Below the pieces are notes generated by a model that saw only the letters and a program-made list of their open reading frames with translations, was not told where the DNA came from and did no database searches. Shown piece after piece: positions 19,901 through 35,300 of a stretch of 64,000 nt of DNA. The DNA is taken from the NCBI GenBank assembly GCA_000151295.1, contig GG745328.1, positions 1,115,585-1,179,584 of the forward strand. Direction: 5' to 3'. Within the stretch, counting starts at the first letter, position 1, and each line of letters begins with the position of its first letter. This DNA is from Allomyces macrogynus ATCC 38327. Its lineage: Eukaryota > Blastocladiomycota > Blastocladiomycetes > Blastocladiales > Blastocladiaceae. The translations under genes were made by a program, and so were the position numbers.

Positions 19901-22668
19901 ATGCCCGGCAGTCCGCGCCAGGGCGCTGCCCTGCAGTCGGTTCTCATGGCCGCGTCCCGGTTTCCCGTCAAGCGCACCATTGCCGTCGCCGTCCTGCTCG
20001 CCGTATTCGCGCAAGCGCGCCGCATTCTCGCTGCCCGGCACGCTGCAAAGGCAAATCCGGCCGCTGCTGCCGCGTCGACTGCTGCTGCTGCTCCGACAGC
20101 GCGCACGGGTAAGCGCAAGCAAGACGTACGAGAATTTACCGGAGTCTGATCGCGTTCCCTGACGGTGGAGACTGATCGCACGGCATGTCGTTACGTAGGT
20201 CGATGCCGTGTTCTTGCGCCGGCTACGCCGGCTGCTCAAGATTTGCATTCCGTCGCTGCACTGCAAGGAGGCCGTGCTCGTCGTGCTCCACTCGACGTTC
20301 CTCGTGTTGCGCACAATCCTGTCCGTCTACGTCGCTGCGCTCGACGGCCACATTGTCTCTGCGCTCGTCCAGGGCAAAGCCAAGGCGTTCCTCAAGGGCC
20401 TGCTCATGTGGATGGCCGTGGCCGTGCCCGCGACCTACACCAATTCGATGGTACGCTTGTTCTCTCTCTTGATGCGGCGTCCACGAGCTGTGTTTTTCCC
20501 GCCGTACCCGAGACTGACCATGCGCCCGTGATCCTCCGACAGCTCGCCTTCCTGCAATCCAAGATGGCGCTGGCCTTCCGCACGCGGCTCACCGACTACG
20601 TGACGGAAAAGTACCTGTCGAGCGCGACCTTCTACCGACTCACCAACCTCGACGACCGGATCGCGAGCCCGGCGCAGCTCATTACCGTCGACATCCCAAA
20701 ATTCTGCACGTCCCTGACGGAACTCTACTCGAACCTGGCCAAACCGATCCTCGACGTGGTCCTCTACAACATTCAGCTCGCGCAATCGGTCGGCGGCAAC
20801 GTGCTTCTCGCCGGCAGTTTTGTTATCCACGTCTCGGCGCAACTGCTCCGGCTCGTGACCCCCGCGTTTGGCAAAATGGTTGCCGAGGAAGGCCGACTCG
20901 AAGGCGACTTGCGGTTCCGGCACTCGCGGTTGTTGGAAAACGCCGAGGAAATCGCCTTCTACGGCGGCGAGGACCGCGAGCGGCACATTCTCGAGTCGTC
21001 CTACTTGGCGCTGATCCGGCACGTCAACTCGATTTTCCGCACCCGCGTCTGGTTCAATATGGTCGAAGACTGGGTCATCAAGTACTTTTGGGGCGCGACG
21101 GGTCTCATCATTTGCTCGGGCCCCGTGTTCTTACCGCGCACACAGCCGCCCAAGCGCCGTTTGTCGGACCGGATTGCCGGCGAGACGCTCGCAACGACCG
21201 GATCGGATAACGCGCTCGGGTCGCGCACGCAGGACTTTGTCACAAACCGCCGGCTGCTGCTGTCGTCGAGCGACGCGTTTGGTCGGTTGATGTACTCGTA
21301 CAAGGAACTGTCGGAATTGTCGGGCCATGTCGCGCGCGTCAGCGAGTTGCTTGATACACTCGACGATGTGATGGCGGGGACGTACCGCAAGCAACTCGTC
21401 GGGTCGACCAAGGCGCAAGTCGCCAAGCGCGGGCTCGGCACGTCGGCGACGGCGAGCAGTGATGCACCGGCGATGGATAAGGCGACGCTGCTCGCGTCGC
21501 GCGGGCAGGTGATTGAAGCCGGGCATATTGCGTTTGATAAGGTCCCGATCGTGTCGCCGAATGGCGACGTGCTCGTCGCGGAGCTTACGTTCCACGTGAA
21601 CCCGGGCATGCATTTGCTAATTGTTGGGCCGAATGGGTGCGGCAAGGTGCGTTTCTTTCTGGCCACGAATCCTCATCACTCGAGTGCTGTTTCTGATCTA
21701 CTCTTCCCTCGTTTAGTCCTCCATGTTCCGCATTCTCGGCGGCCTCTGGCCCGTCTACGGTGGCACCGTGCACAAGCCGCCATCGTCGGAAATCTTCTAC
21801 ATCCCGCAGCGGCCGTACCTGTGTGCCGGCACGCTGCGCGACCAGGTGATTTACCCGCACACAATCACCGACATGCATGCGCGCGGAGTCACGGACGCCG
21901 ACTTGGCCGCGATTCTCGACGTGTTGCAGATTGGCCACTTGGTGGGCAGAGAGGGCGGGTGGGATGCCGAGAAAGAGTGGTCGTCGGCGCTGGCAGGAGG
22001 CGACAAGCAGCGGGTACGTGATTTGGTTGGTCGTGAGCGTTGCGAGAAGCGATTGCTGACGGTATGGCTTTGGTGTTGTAGATTGCCGCGGCGCGGTTAT
22101 TCTACCACAAGCCAAAGTACGTTGCTTTTGCTCGATTTATTGCCTCTACCCTCTAATTCTTGACTCACGCGCTTCGCTCATCGTTGTCCAGGTTCGCGAT
22201 CATGGACGAGGTTCGGCTTCTCCTCCTCCCTCGCGCTGGCAATCTGTCGCGTCCAATTCGCTCACCTTGTTTTCTTCACAGTGCACGTCGTCGGTGTCCA
22301 TGGACATTGAGCGCATCATGGTCCGTCCTCCCCCCCTCCTTCATCGCTCACACACCCTCTTCACCCACTCACCTTCCTTCCTCCCCCACCTTCTCTAGTA
22401 CACGCACGCAACGCAGCTCGGCATCAGCATGCTGACCGTAAGCCACCGCGCGTCGCTGTGGGTCTACCACTCGCACATCCTGCAGTACGACGGCATGGGC
22501 GGGTACGTGTTTGGCCCGCTCAATGCCGAGGAGCGACTGGCATTGCAAGAGGAGAAGCAACGACTCGAAATCTTGTTGCAGGACGAGGCCAAGATCAAGG
22601 ACCGGCTCCAGGAACTGCGCAGCGTGCGCGACGAGCGGCGCGCGTCACTCGCGTCGTTGTCGGCGTGA
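19901..22668 (+). CDS. Peroxisomal ABC half-transporter, ABCD subfamily
   Basis: From ATG 19901 the N-terminus has a membrane helix ([18 protein letters not shown]). Further exons give [20 protein letters not shown], a transmembrane domain, the ABCD-type EAA-like motif [12 protein letters not shown], then Walker A GPNGCGK split by an intron, [15 protein letters not shown] (Q-loop region), the signature LAGGDKQR, Walker B FAIMDECTSSVS, and the switch HR in TVSHRASLW. The signature is LAGG instead of the usual LSGG. ABCD half-transporters dimerise in the peroxisomal membrane and import very-long-chain acyl-CoAs for beta-oxidation. Several tiny 3' exons (about 22082-22117, 22192-22210, 22282-22320) encode Walker B and the D-loop. 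A C-terminal coiled coil ([20 protein letters not shown]) closes the protein. Confidence 0.85.
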
Positions 22669-22846
22669 TGATATGATGGGAAGAAACCCGCGGTGCTGGG
22701 TTTTTTTGTGGGCGGTTGAGGGAGGAGAGGGAGAGACCGGATGGGTGGATAACAGCAGGTCTCGGATTGGTTTTTTTGGCCAGCTGACTGAGAGTGGAAG
22801 GAGGAAGCAAGGCACGCGCGGTCAAATAGCACAGGACCCTATGTAT

Positions 22847-23663
22847 CTAGAATGTGATCCGACCAACCGAGCGTTCGAGGTGCTACACGAAAGGAAATTT
22901 GCAACGTGAGTGAATCGTTGATTATGATGGGCGACAGAGAACGTGTCAAAACGTACCGGCGCACCGTCCATGAACGCGAGCCAGTCGCTCTCGGTCGTCG
23001 GGAGCAGCCCCATTTGCTGACACTTGTAGAGCGCGAGGAGCACGTTGATGAGCTGCAGGCCGACAAACGCGAGCTTGGGCAGCGTCAAGTCAACGTCGCC
23101 CGACCGCTCGAGCGGCAGGAAAACTACGAAGAGAGGAGCCCAGGACCGTCAGTTTGTCGCCCGGAGCGCACGCGCACGGAGAGACTCGGCGACGGTGCGC
23201 GCGTGCGTACCCTTGTTAACGCCCATGAGTGACTTAATCGGGTTCCAAAACATCATGACCGTGAAGAAAATGGAAAAGATTTGCAGCGAGTTGCCCGTCA
23301 TGTACATCATGATCAGGTTCATCGGGATCGACTTGGCGCCCGAGTAGGCGAGATCCCACGCTTTCTGAATCGGGTCGGATGTGAGGGGAAGGAACGCGGA
23401 TCAGTGGTCGTGATAGGGTAGGACGGCGGGGGCAGGTGCGCGGAACGGACCTTGGTGCGCAGCTCGCGCTTCTTTTCCTCGTCCTTGGCGGCCTTGGCGG
23501 CGGATTTCTGGTGGGGTGGATCACGACGCGTAAGGTACACAAAGATGATGGTTACTAATGCCGGCTGTGCAGCGGTGCGCACCTGCACGCCTGTCGACCG
23601 CGGCCCGGTCCAGGTCAAGGTGCCGAGCGCGAACCCGGGTGGGGGCGCAATGGATTTGCCCAT
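22847..23663 (-). CDS. EMC4: ER membrane protein complex subunit 4
   Basis: Exon 1 starts at 23663 (MGKSIAPPPGFALGTLTWTG). Later exons add a charged KSAAKAAKDEEKKRELRTK, then the conserved core KAWDLAYSGAKSIPMNLIMM, MYMTGNSLQIFSIFFTVMM, FWNPIKSLMGV, and QLINVLLALYKCQQMGLLPT followed by SDWLAFMDGAP. A last intron (GTACGT...GTGTAG) leads to a short exon ending HLERSVGRITF and TAG at 22847. EMC4 is a core subunit of the EMC, which inserts tail-anchored and multi-pass proteins into the ER membrane. The three-helix core and the YKCQxMGLLP signature make the identification firm. It is convergent with the ABCD gene, with about 180 bp between them. Confidence 0.85.
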
Positions 23664-24430
23664 GGAGCTAGCGAGGGATTGCAACCAAGGTGAGCAGAAT
23701 CGCCGAGGAACGTGGTGCGCGCGATGTCCACCCGTGATGCGGCAACGTACTCGGACAGGTCAGGAATGGAGAGCCGCATCGTGCAGGGAGAGTAAGTCGA
23801 GGTCACGGTCCTACATCACCGACACAAGTTGGCTTGTGAGGAACTGATTCAGATGCCGATCACTTGTGAACTCGTTCTCGACGACAGGTCGCGGGGGCGC
23901 GCGTCGCGAAGATGCTGCCGTGCTTTGAACTATCCAGGTGGTCGGTCGCGACGGCAATAATCACGCCAGTCGATGACATACTGGCCCCGGTGCGTGAATT
24001 GCCGAAAATATTCCAATGCGGGCAGTGCCGGTGCTGAATGCGCGCAGCGTCGTGGTGGTTGCGGTTAGCGGCCAACAGCACGCCGACGACTTGTCTGTCA
24101 CACGGCAACAGCAGCGACGCGCGAGACGCGCTGACGTGCCTCCTGTCGGCAAGCTCCTTTTGCAGATCCCCGCGACGGCCAAACGCGCGCTCCTCCGCCC
24201 CAGAACACACTCTACCCTCGCATCACGGTGAGCGCCTCGCTTCGCGACCGCAGGGCCAGGGCGACGGCCTGGTCCGCACGCAACTCCTGCCGCAGTTCCG
24301 CTCTTTGCAAACGCATCTGCCGTCGGTCCTCCATCAGCCCGAGCATCACCTTCCTCTCCCAAACCGGCGACGCCCCCGCCGACTCCTCCAACAATTTCTC
24401 CACCTCGCCCATCGTGATTTCCTCGACCGA
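23664..24430. other. Unresolved region between EMC4 and the hydrolase
   Basis: Holds the EMC4 promoter and possibly the 5' exon(s) of the hydrolase. A minus-strand open segment at 24212-24412 encodes a highly helical, charged peptide (MGEVEKLLEESAG, then RRQMRLQRAELRQELRA) that looks coding by composition. No continuation or family was recognised. Confidence 0.3.
24212..24412 (-). CDS. Possible small helical protein or exon
   Basis: A 66-codon open segment from an ATG at 24412 to a stop at 24212. The peptide is rich in Glu, Arg, Gln and Leu with heptad-like spacing, unlike the Arg/Pro/Ser-biased shadow frames around it. It sits directly divergent from the hydrolase coding signal. It may be a first exon: a GTGATG donor-like site lies just before the stop. 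I cannot assign a family, and it could be chance. Confidence 0.2.
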   Translation of the reverse strand: MGEVEKLLEESAGASPVWERKVMLGLMEDRRQMRLQRAELRQELRADQAVALALRSRSEALTVMRG

Positions 24431-25269
24431 CCGCGACTGTACGACCGCGACCTCGCCGACGCGCACCTTCCGAACGACGAGTCGACGCTCATATCCATTC
24501 CCGTCGGTGACGGCACGACCACGGTGCCCGCACACCTGCACGCGCCGCGTAAGGCGATCGCCGGCACGCTGCTTGTCTCGGGGATCGGCGGCGGCATCGC
24601 GGGCCCGACGGGCATGTACGTGTCGCTCGCGACGCGGCGCGCGCACGAAGGCGTTGCGGCGCTGCGGGTCAATTACCACCTTCCGGGGAACACGGCGTCG
24701 TGCGTTGCCGACATGACCGCGGCAATCCAGCTCTGCAAGATCGGTACGCGGTCGATAAAATCGCGTTCGCCGGCTGGTCATTTGGTGCCGCGCCCGTCTT
24801 CACGCTCGCCGACTACATGCACGACGCGAACTTGATCAAGGTGATTGCCGTGGTCGCACCGCAAGTGGCCGATGCGCTCGGCATTCGTAACGTACCGCCT
24901 GGGCCCGTGCTTTTCGTGCACGGCGATGACGATCAGTGCCTGCCGCCCATGTGCTCGCAGGAGCTAAAGCGCCACTACGACACGTCGCCCGCTTAAGAGG
25001 CCCATGGCGACCATTGCGAGGTGGTCTTGATGCCGGGCGACGATCATTGCCAGACGAACACGTACCGCACCGCTGAGACGCGCATTCTCGACTTCTTGCT
25101 CGACGCGCTCGTGCCGGAGCGCCACGCCAAGCACGAAGTCTCGTCGCTCGTGCCGTCGGTCAAGGTCGGGCTCGAGCAACTAGACAAGGGGCACGATCTG
25201 GATGCGGTCCCTGGCGGTAGTGAGCACAAGTCAATCAACGAGCACAAGCGCGCTGACGTGTCGGTCTGA
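24431..25269 (+). pseudogene. Alpha/beta hydrolase with a frameshift and an in-frame stop
   Basis: The coding signal starts near 24431 (RLYDRDLADAHLPNDESTL) with no ATG in that frame nearby, so a 5' exon is missing. It contains an oxyanion-region glycine motif (VSGIGGGIAGPTGMYVSLA), RRAHEGVAALRVNYHL, the nucleophile elbow GWSFGAAP (GxSxG), an acid-bearing strand VLFVHGDDDQCLPP, and the His-bearing VVLMPGDDHCQTNTY. This is the order of a dienelactone-hydrolase-like catalytic triad (Ser, Asp, His). The frame shifts by one base near 24739 (CTCTGCAAGATCGG, where an extra G would restore it). A TAA at 24994-24996 interrupts the sequence between the Asp and His parts. Either a pseudogene or assembly errors; the substrate is unknown. 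Confidence 0.5.
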
Positions 25270-25722
25270 TGTCTCTGTCGAATTCGTGGGGATGTGCAGC
25301 TCGCTCGTGAACCGAGAGCAACCAGTCACTAACGTTGGTATGTGCGCGAAGCGGATCACTCCGACCCCCAACGACAGAGTTCGGTGGACGCCGGCGCATT
25401 CAACCTCTACAGCAAGTTGATCAAACCTCGCGGCGGTTGAATCAGGCGCGAGTGAGTCGGAACGTTCCCTCGACCTTCTGGTCAGTCGCCAAGTCGAATG
25501 CGAGTCGGGCGTGGCTCACGATCTGTCTCGCCTCAATGTCCGTCGTCACACGTGAACTTCACGGGCTCAAAGTCGTCCCTTTGAGACGTGAGTCGACCAG
25601 CAAAGTCTTGGTGGACTGTTGCGCGCAGCAACCTTGACTGCGACAGCACTGTTCAGCCCTGGACCTGCACGACCTACGGCAATCTGTTTGAGTTCAGCAA
25701 GAGCGCCTCGTCGAGACCGGCC
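25270..25722. other. Spacer upstream of SMC3
   Basis: About 450 bp with no convincing open frame. It presumably includes the SMC3 promoter. No repeat or TATA-like motif was noted. Confidence 0.4.
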
Positions 25723-29807
<4,085 letters not shown>

Positions 29808-29994
29808 TTGTGATTTTTTTTTTTTTTTTGTTGCTGTTGCTTTGTGAACCTGTGTGCCGAGTTTTTGTTGTCGAATGTGGTTTTTTGAGCTGTTTACTTC
29901 ACCTTGTCAGTGACTTCCTTTCCTGTGTTGCACCTCTTGCCCCGAACAACTGCACTCCAAGGCTCACGATCGAATGATCATTAGGCAAAAGAAA
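29808..29994. other. Convergent 3' spacer SMC3 / MTG3 with poly-T
   Basis: Short convergent region starting with a run of about 14 T just after the SMC3 stop. A likely 3' UTR/polyadenylation zone for both genes. Confidence 0.5.
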
Positions 29995-31848
29995 TCACTC
30001 AATCGTTTTCATTGGCACTTCGAAATCAAACGGCATGAGCGAGTCGCGCACCATGGCACCTTGCCCACTGGGCGTGTATGCGCGGAAATGAGCCGACTCA
30101 AAGTGACCGCTCAAACTAATCCAACCCAGCCCACCAAATACAATATCATGCCATGCGCGCTGGATGCCGTGGCCCTGCAACTCCCATTCGCCCGCCATTT
30201 GCCAGGGAGGCAAAGACGCACGCGAGTCCGGGGACGGTGGGCTCAAAATGGCCGGCATCACACGGGTACGAGGACCTCGGGCTTGGGCATCGGACAACTT
30301 ACCGTCACGCTCCTCGTCGCGGAACGTAGCCGTGTTTGGTCCACCGAGATGATCCGCCGTGGATTCGGTGCCGGGCACCGTCACAGTCTCCTCGGGCGCA
30401 CGCGACTCAAGATCGAACACCAGCGGCTGCGGCAGCGGCGCCTTCAAAGAATCAAGCCCGCAAAACATGTCGGCCTTGGCAATCGACGTGATGTGGACAG
30501 GCAGCAAGGGAGAGACCCATACGGTGATGCCGACACGCGGGTCCGACGACTTGGCGACGAGGTCCAAGCGCGCGAGCCCGCCGAGGAAAATGGATTTACC
30601 CACTGGAATACGGTACGAGAGGGGTTTGAGCCGCTTGACGATTTGCGGCGGGCGCAAGTCCACTGGATCGGTCAGCAAGTCGGTGAGCCGATGGCCGGTC
30701 GAGACGCCCGGCGTATCCATGATATGGCCCTTGAGTTCGTTATTGTTGGCGACGGGTACCGTGTTGGGCACCTTCAGGAGCCCACCAAACCGCGACAGGG
30801 GCACGGGCAGGTTGGCCACAGTGGTGCCTGGCACGCGCGAGACGGTGACGTTGCCGGCTGATTTCGGGAACCGCACGATGCGGTGCAGGCAGTTGAGAAA
30901 CTCGGACTTGCCGACGTTGGTGTGTCCGAGGAGGTAGATGTCGCGGAGGTTGTACTTGAACCGCAGCGACTGCACGTCGTCAAACAAGTTGCGTATGCCA
31001 AGACCCGACTTGGCCGAAATGACGTGAACGGCGGCAGGGCGCCAGGGCAGGTGCAAGCGGTTCACGAAATGTGCGGTCCACTGCTGCAGGCGCGCCGGCG
31101 TGGCAGAGAGCGGGAGCAAGTCGGCCTTGTTGAAGGCGAGTATGTATGGCGCGTGCCGCGGGATAATGCGCGCGAGGTCAAAGTGCGTGGCCGGGAAGTC
31201 GAGCAAGTCGACCATTTGCACAAACAGGGCGCGGTGCACCTTGGTCAGGTCGAGCTGATCTGGGGAAATCGAGGGCGGGCCAGGGACGGCTGAGGCATTG
31301 CTCACGGTCAGGTCGTGGCAGCGTTGGCAGACGAGCTGGGTAACAACGGCCGTCTCGCGTTCGAGGGCCTTGGCGACTTGAGCCAGTTTGCGCTGCTCGG
31401 CGCGCGACTGCGGCTTGGGGAGAGCAGCGACGAGGGCAGCACGGTCCTTTTCCTGCGCTTCGTGGAAGGCGAGCAGGTCGAGCTTGCGCTGGTAGTCGGC
31501 GACACGGTGGTCGGTCAGGAACCCGGGTGCATCGACGTGGTCGAACTGGAAAAAGGCGCCGCAGCCCGAGCACCGCTCGCGCTCGAGAGCATAGCGCGAG
31601 ATGCGCGGGCTCGCCTGCGGATCGGGGTTGGCGGGGGCGGCGGGTGCAGCGGAGTCGTTGAGAGCGGCCGAAGCGACCGTGGCCGCAGGAGCACGGTGGA
31701 GAATCGAGAGCACGGGAGAGCCAAGCGCGGGCCGGCAGAGGACAGGCACAGAGCGGATTGCGGGCGCAAGAGCGTGTCGCCAGTGCGACGAGGAGGTGCT
31801 TTCGAGGAGACGCTGGGCCGCACGGGGGCGCACCAGTGCGGAGATCAT
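29995..31848 (-). CDS. Mitochondrial circularly permuted GTPase (NOA1/YqeH/MTG3 family)
   Basis: Single exon, ~617 residues from ATG 31848. MISALVRPRAAQRLLESTSS is an Arg/Ser-rich amphipathic presequence typical of mitochondrial import. A Cys4 zinc finger follows (ERCSGCGAFFQ ... CQRCHDL). The GTPase motifs then come in permuted order: G4 FNKADLLP, G5 SAKSGLGI, G1 GHTNVGKSEFLN, G2-region VPGTTVANL, G3 DTPGVS. This order, with the zinc finger, identifies the YqeH/NOA1 family; the yeast member MTG3 (GEP3) works in mitochondrial small-subunit rRNA processing. It is divergent from RAD2 over ~490 bp of repeat-bearing DNA. Earlier in-frame codons extend to 31941 but lack presequence character. Confidence 0.85.
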   Translation of the reverse strand: MISALVRPRAAQRLLESTSSSHWRHALAPAIRSVPVLCRPALGSPVLSILHRAPAATVASAALNDSAAPAAPANPDPQASPRISRYALERERCSGCGAFFQFDHVDAPGFLTDHRVADYQRKLDLLAFHEAQEKDRAALVAALPKPQSRAEQRKLAQVAKALERETAVVTQLVCQRCHDLTVSNASAVPGPPSISPDQLDLTKVHRALFVQMVDLLDFPATHFDLARIIPRHAPYILAFNKADLLPLSATPARLQQWTAHFVNRLHLPWRPAAVHVISAKSGLGIRNLFDDVQSLRFKYNLRDIYLLGHTNVGKSEFLNCLHRIVRFPKSAGNVTVSRVPGTTVANLPVPLSRFGGLLKVPNTVPVANNNELKGHIMDTPGVSTGHRLTDLLTDPVDLRPPQIVKRLKPLSYRIPVGKSIFLGGLARLDLVAKSSDPRVGITVWVSPLLPVHITSIAKADMFCGLDSLKAPLPQPLVFDLESRAPEETVTVPGTESTADHLGGPNTATFRDEERDGKLSDAQARGPRTRVMPAILSPPSPDSRASLPPWQMAGEWELQGHGIQRAWHDIVFGGLGWISLSGHFESAHFRAYTPSGQGAMVRDSLMPFDFEVPMKTIE

Positions 31849-32341
31849 TCTGCAGCAAGTTGGTTGCCGTTGGTTGGAGCGCAGGTGGCGTTGTCGCCTT
31901 GTAAGAGAGATCGCGGCCGAGGAGTGTTGCAACATTCGCAATTAATTTGATGCTGTTGTGATCGCTGCGGTAGCCTGCGGTAGCGGCCGCACGTGCGATC
32001 TCCACCGCACCGTTCGAGCGCGCAGTGAGTCGCCCGTGAGTCGCCTGCTGGTCGCTCGCTGGTCGCTGGTCGCTGGTCGCTGGTCGTGCTGGACAGCACC
32101 TTTGCACTGGTGCGCACCATTGTCGACCGTGATTCTCGGCACGCTCAATCACAGCAGCACCAGCACCAGAAGCACCGAGCGGCACCGAGCGGCACCGAGC
32201 AGCACCGGCGCGAGCACAAGCAATCGCCGACAGCGCGGCAAGCACTCGTACCGTCGCAGCAACGCAAGCCGACATCCACCACGCGCGCACACTTACTCGA
32301 CGATCACATCTGACCGGCACTGGTCTACCGCCGCCGCCACC
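31849..32341. promoter_or_regulatory. Divergent promoter region MTG3 / RAD2 with short tandem repeats
   Basis: Two simple arrays stand out: TGGTCGC-type heptamers at about 32047-32088 and AGCACCGAGCGGC-type units at about 32151-32212, both between oppositely oriented start codons. No TATA-like motif was seen. Confidence 0.55.
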
Positions 32342-35300
32342 ATGGGCGTCAAGTCACTGTGGAATATCGTTTCGCCCGCGTCCAAGGCCGTGCGCCTCGA
32401 TTCGCTCGACGGCCAGGTGCTCGCCATCGACGCGTCAATCTGGCTCTACCAGTTTGTCAAGGCCATGCGCGATGACAACGGCAACGCGCTCGACCACGCC
32501 CACCTGCTCGGCTTCTTCCGCCGCCTCTGCAAGCTGCTCTACTGGGGCGTGTGCCCCGTCTTTGTCTTTGATGGGGCCGCGCCCGACCTCAAGCGTGCGA
32601 CCCTGGTGTGCTGTCAACGTTTGTCGTGCCGTGTGTGTAATGAGCACGCTCCTGATCAGGCGCCCTCTATCTTGTAGGCCGAGCGCCGCCGCCGCGAAGG
32701 AGAAAGTGCGCACGACGTGACGCGCACCGCCCAGCAGTTACTGGCGGCGCAGCTCCAGCTCGCGGCACTCGACCATGCCACGGGTCACCCGTCGGCCGGG
32801 ATCCCGATTGCGCCCAAAGGCAAAGCCAAGCGGAAACGCGCCAAGGACCCGTTTGCCTTGCCCGAGTCGACCGACTGGGAGGCCGTTATCCGCGCCAACT
32901 TGGCCAAGGCTCGCACCGCGCACGAGGATATTCGCATGCCGGCTCTGCCCGAGGAGCTGGCCGCAGCTGCTTCTGCTCCTGCTTCCTCGCCCACAGGCAA
33001 CGCGGCTGCTGCGGCCACTCCCTCGACAGGCCACGTTGCTGCTGCTGAGGCGAGAACGGCCCTCACGACCAACGCAGCAACCTCCAGTCCTGATCCGACC
33101 TGGATCGAGTACGGCCGACGTCGGCGCCGACCGCGTGGCGGCGATCACGACGAGGCCGAGTTTATGCGCTCCCTCATGGTTCTGCACGCCGCGACCGCAG
33201 GAGCCAAAACTGACGCCGGCACCCAAGTACTCGACGAGGATGTGCAGCGTGCCGCGCACCACTTCAACTCGCTGCCGATTGAGGTGCAGCACGAAATCGT
33301 CACACAGCTCAAGGATCGGTCTCGCCAGCCGTCGCATCGCCGTCTCGCCAAAATGATCCGTGATTCGCCGTCGGCGCTCGATTTTTCGATGTTGCAAGTC
33401 AAGAACCTCATGACGCGCAATTATTTGACGCAAAAGCTGCACCAAGTGTCGGGATTCGGCGGTGCCACGAACGAGCCGACGCCCGAGGCCGTGGCCGCGC
33501 AAGCGCGCCGCGTCGCGAGCGACCGGCACCGTCGCTACGTGTTTCTCAAGAACGAGGACGGCCGCGGGTGGCGGTTCGAAGCGCAGACCACGGCCGGCGA
33601 TGGTACCGCAACGGCGTTCACCGCCGCCGGCACCTCGAACCGCGCCCCGCTTTCTGTTCTTTCCGACAAGGCCAAGCCGGCGTTCCCGCTCGTTGGCGTC
33701 GAGCGCGCGTTTGGGACCGCCGAGTTACTTGCCATGGGGCTGCAGTCCGACTCGGACTCGGACGCTGGCGACGAGCCGAGCAACGAATGGGACGAGAACG
33801 ACGCCGTCTTTGAACCCGTGACGGCTGGGTCCTTCCCACCCGAGGTGCGGGACTTGCTCGCCATGGTCCCGCCGCAGTTTCACGAAACGTTTGCGCTCGG
33901 TACAGAAATGTTGCATTCGGCCGTGGGCTGGACGGCTGAGGAACTTCGGCGCGCGCTGTCCGACTGCACGCAGCGACTCGTTCTCGCACAGCAGGAAATG
34001 ATGCACGATCCGGCGCAAATGACGCAGTTTGAAAACCTCAATTTTTGGGAAGACTTTCTCGACAAGTTGCTCGTGCGCCGCGAGGCGATGACGGCCGACG
34101 AGCGTCGTGCTCGCCCAACGGCATCCTCGACGCGTCAAGACGGTGCGGCTGCTGGTGTTGTGGTGCCGCTCGACGATGCCGACGAGGAAATGATGGGCGA
34201 GGGTGGTGGTGCAGCAGAGTCTGCTCCTGCACCGCAGTGGTCGGCTGCAGTTCCCTTGGTTCAGCCCATTGATGGCAACATTGTCACGCACGGTCAAAGC
34301 ACTCGCTCGCCCAAATTTGATTCTTTGGCTGCTGCTCAGTTACGCTCAGCAGTGTCGGGCCCACCGGCCAAACGCTCTCGGCTCATGTTTTCTCGCGACT
34401 CGGACTCGGAGTCGGACTCGGATCTGGATTCGCTGCCGGACACGCATATGCATTTCGACCAGCGCGACGAGGTCGGCTTCATGTACTCACAGTTGCGCAC
34501 CTTGCCCGTGCCACCATCATTGCCGTCTGCCACACCAGTCACTATTGCCGGACCGAGTGTTGCTGATCTCGCTTGGACCGAGGCAGATCTGATCGACTCG
34601 GCGTTGGCGGACCAATCAACAGTGGCCATCACAGCAATGGACGCGGTGCCCTCATTTGACCCCGCGGCGTCGCCATCGGGCATGGAACCCGCCAACACTG
34701 GTCAACTCGGCGATTCCACGCGTTTGCATTCTCGCGACGAATCTATTGGCTCCCTGCCCGACATCGCGACCGATCTACCGGCCGGCGACATGACACAGGT
34801 CGATTCGCAAGAAGGCGGCGGCACAAGTGACGATGACGAGGGTGGATCATTTGAAGGCGTCTCGTTGCCCGTGCTCGACGCGTCCCGCGCAGATCCTGGC
34901 CCGCTGCCCGTCATTGACGCCGCATCCCATGGAACCTCGACGTGCGGTTCCGAGCAACCTGCCGACGACGAAATGGTGCTCGACGAGCATCCCTCGAACC
35001 ATGGCGCCAGCAGCGCTGTGGACGCTGGCGACGATGAAATGGCAGAGTTTGAGCCCGTTCCCGTCGCTGGCCCGATCATCCCATCGGCCGTGCCTGTGCC
35101 GCAAGTGCGGCCACGCACCAATTTGGATACAGCGCGGCTGCCCGTCTCGACCATTTCTTCTGACATGCTTGCGGATCCATCGCCACGGGCTCACGACCGT
35201 GCACCGGATGCGCAACCAGCTGACGGGATCCACTTCCCTCAGCTCGATCCTCGCACGCCACACGCGCGCCCAGTCTTGACGACGGCCGAGGAGGAAGCGC

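Noticed and set aside
19258..20112. Overlapping plus and minus open frames around the ABCD promoter
   Set aside because: They overlap each other and the neighbouring genes; only the ABCD frame from 19901 has conserved continuation.
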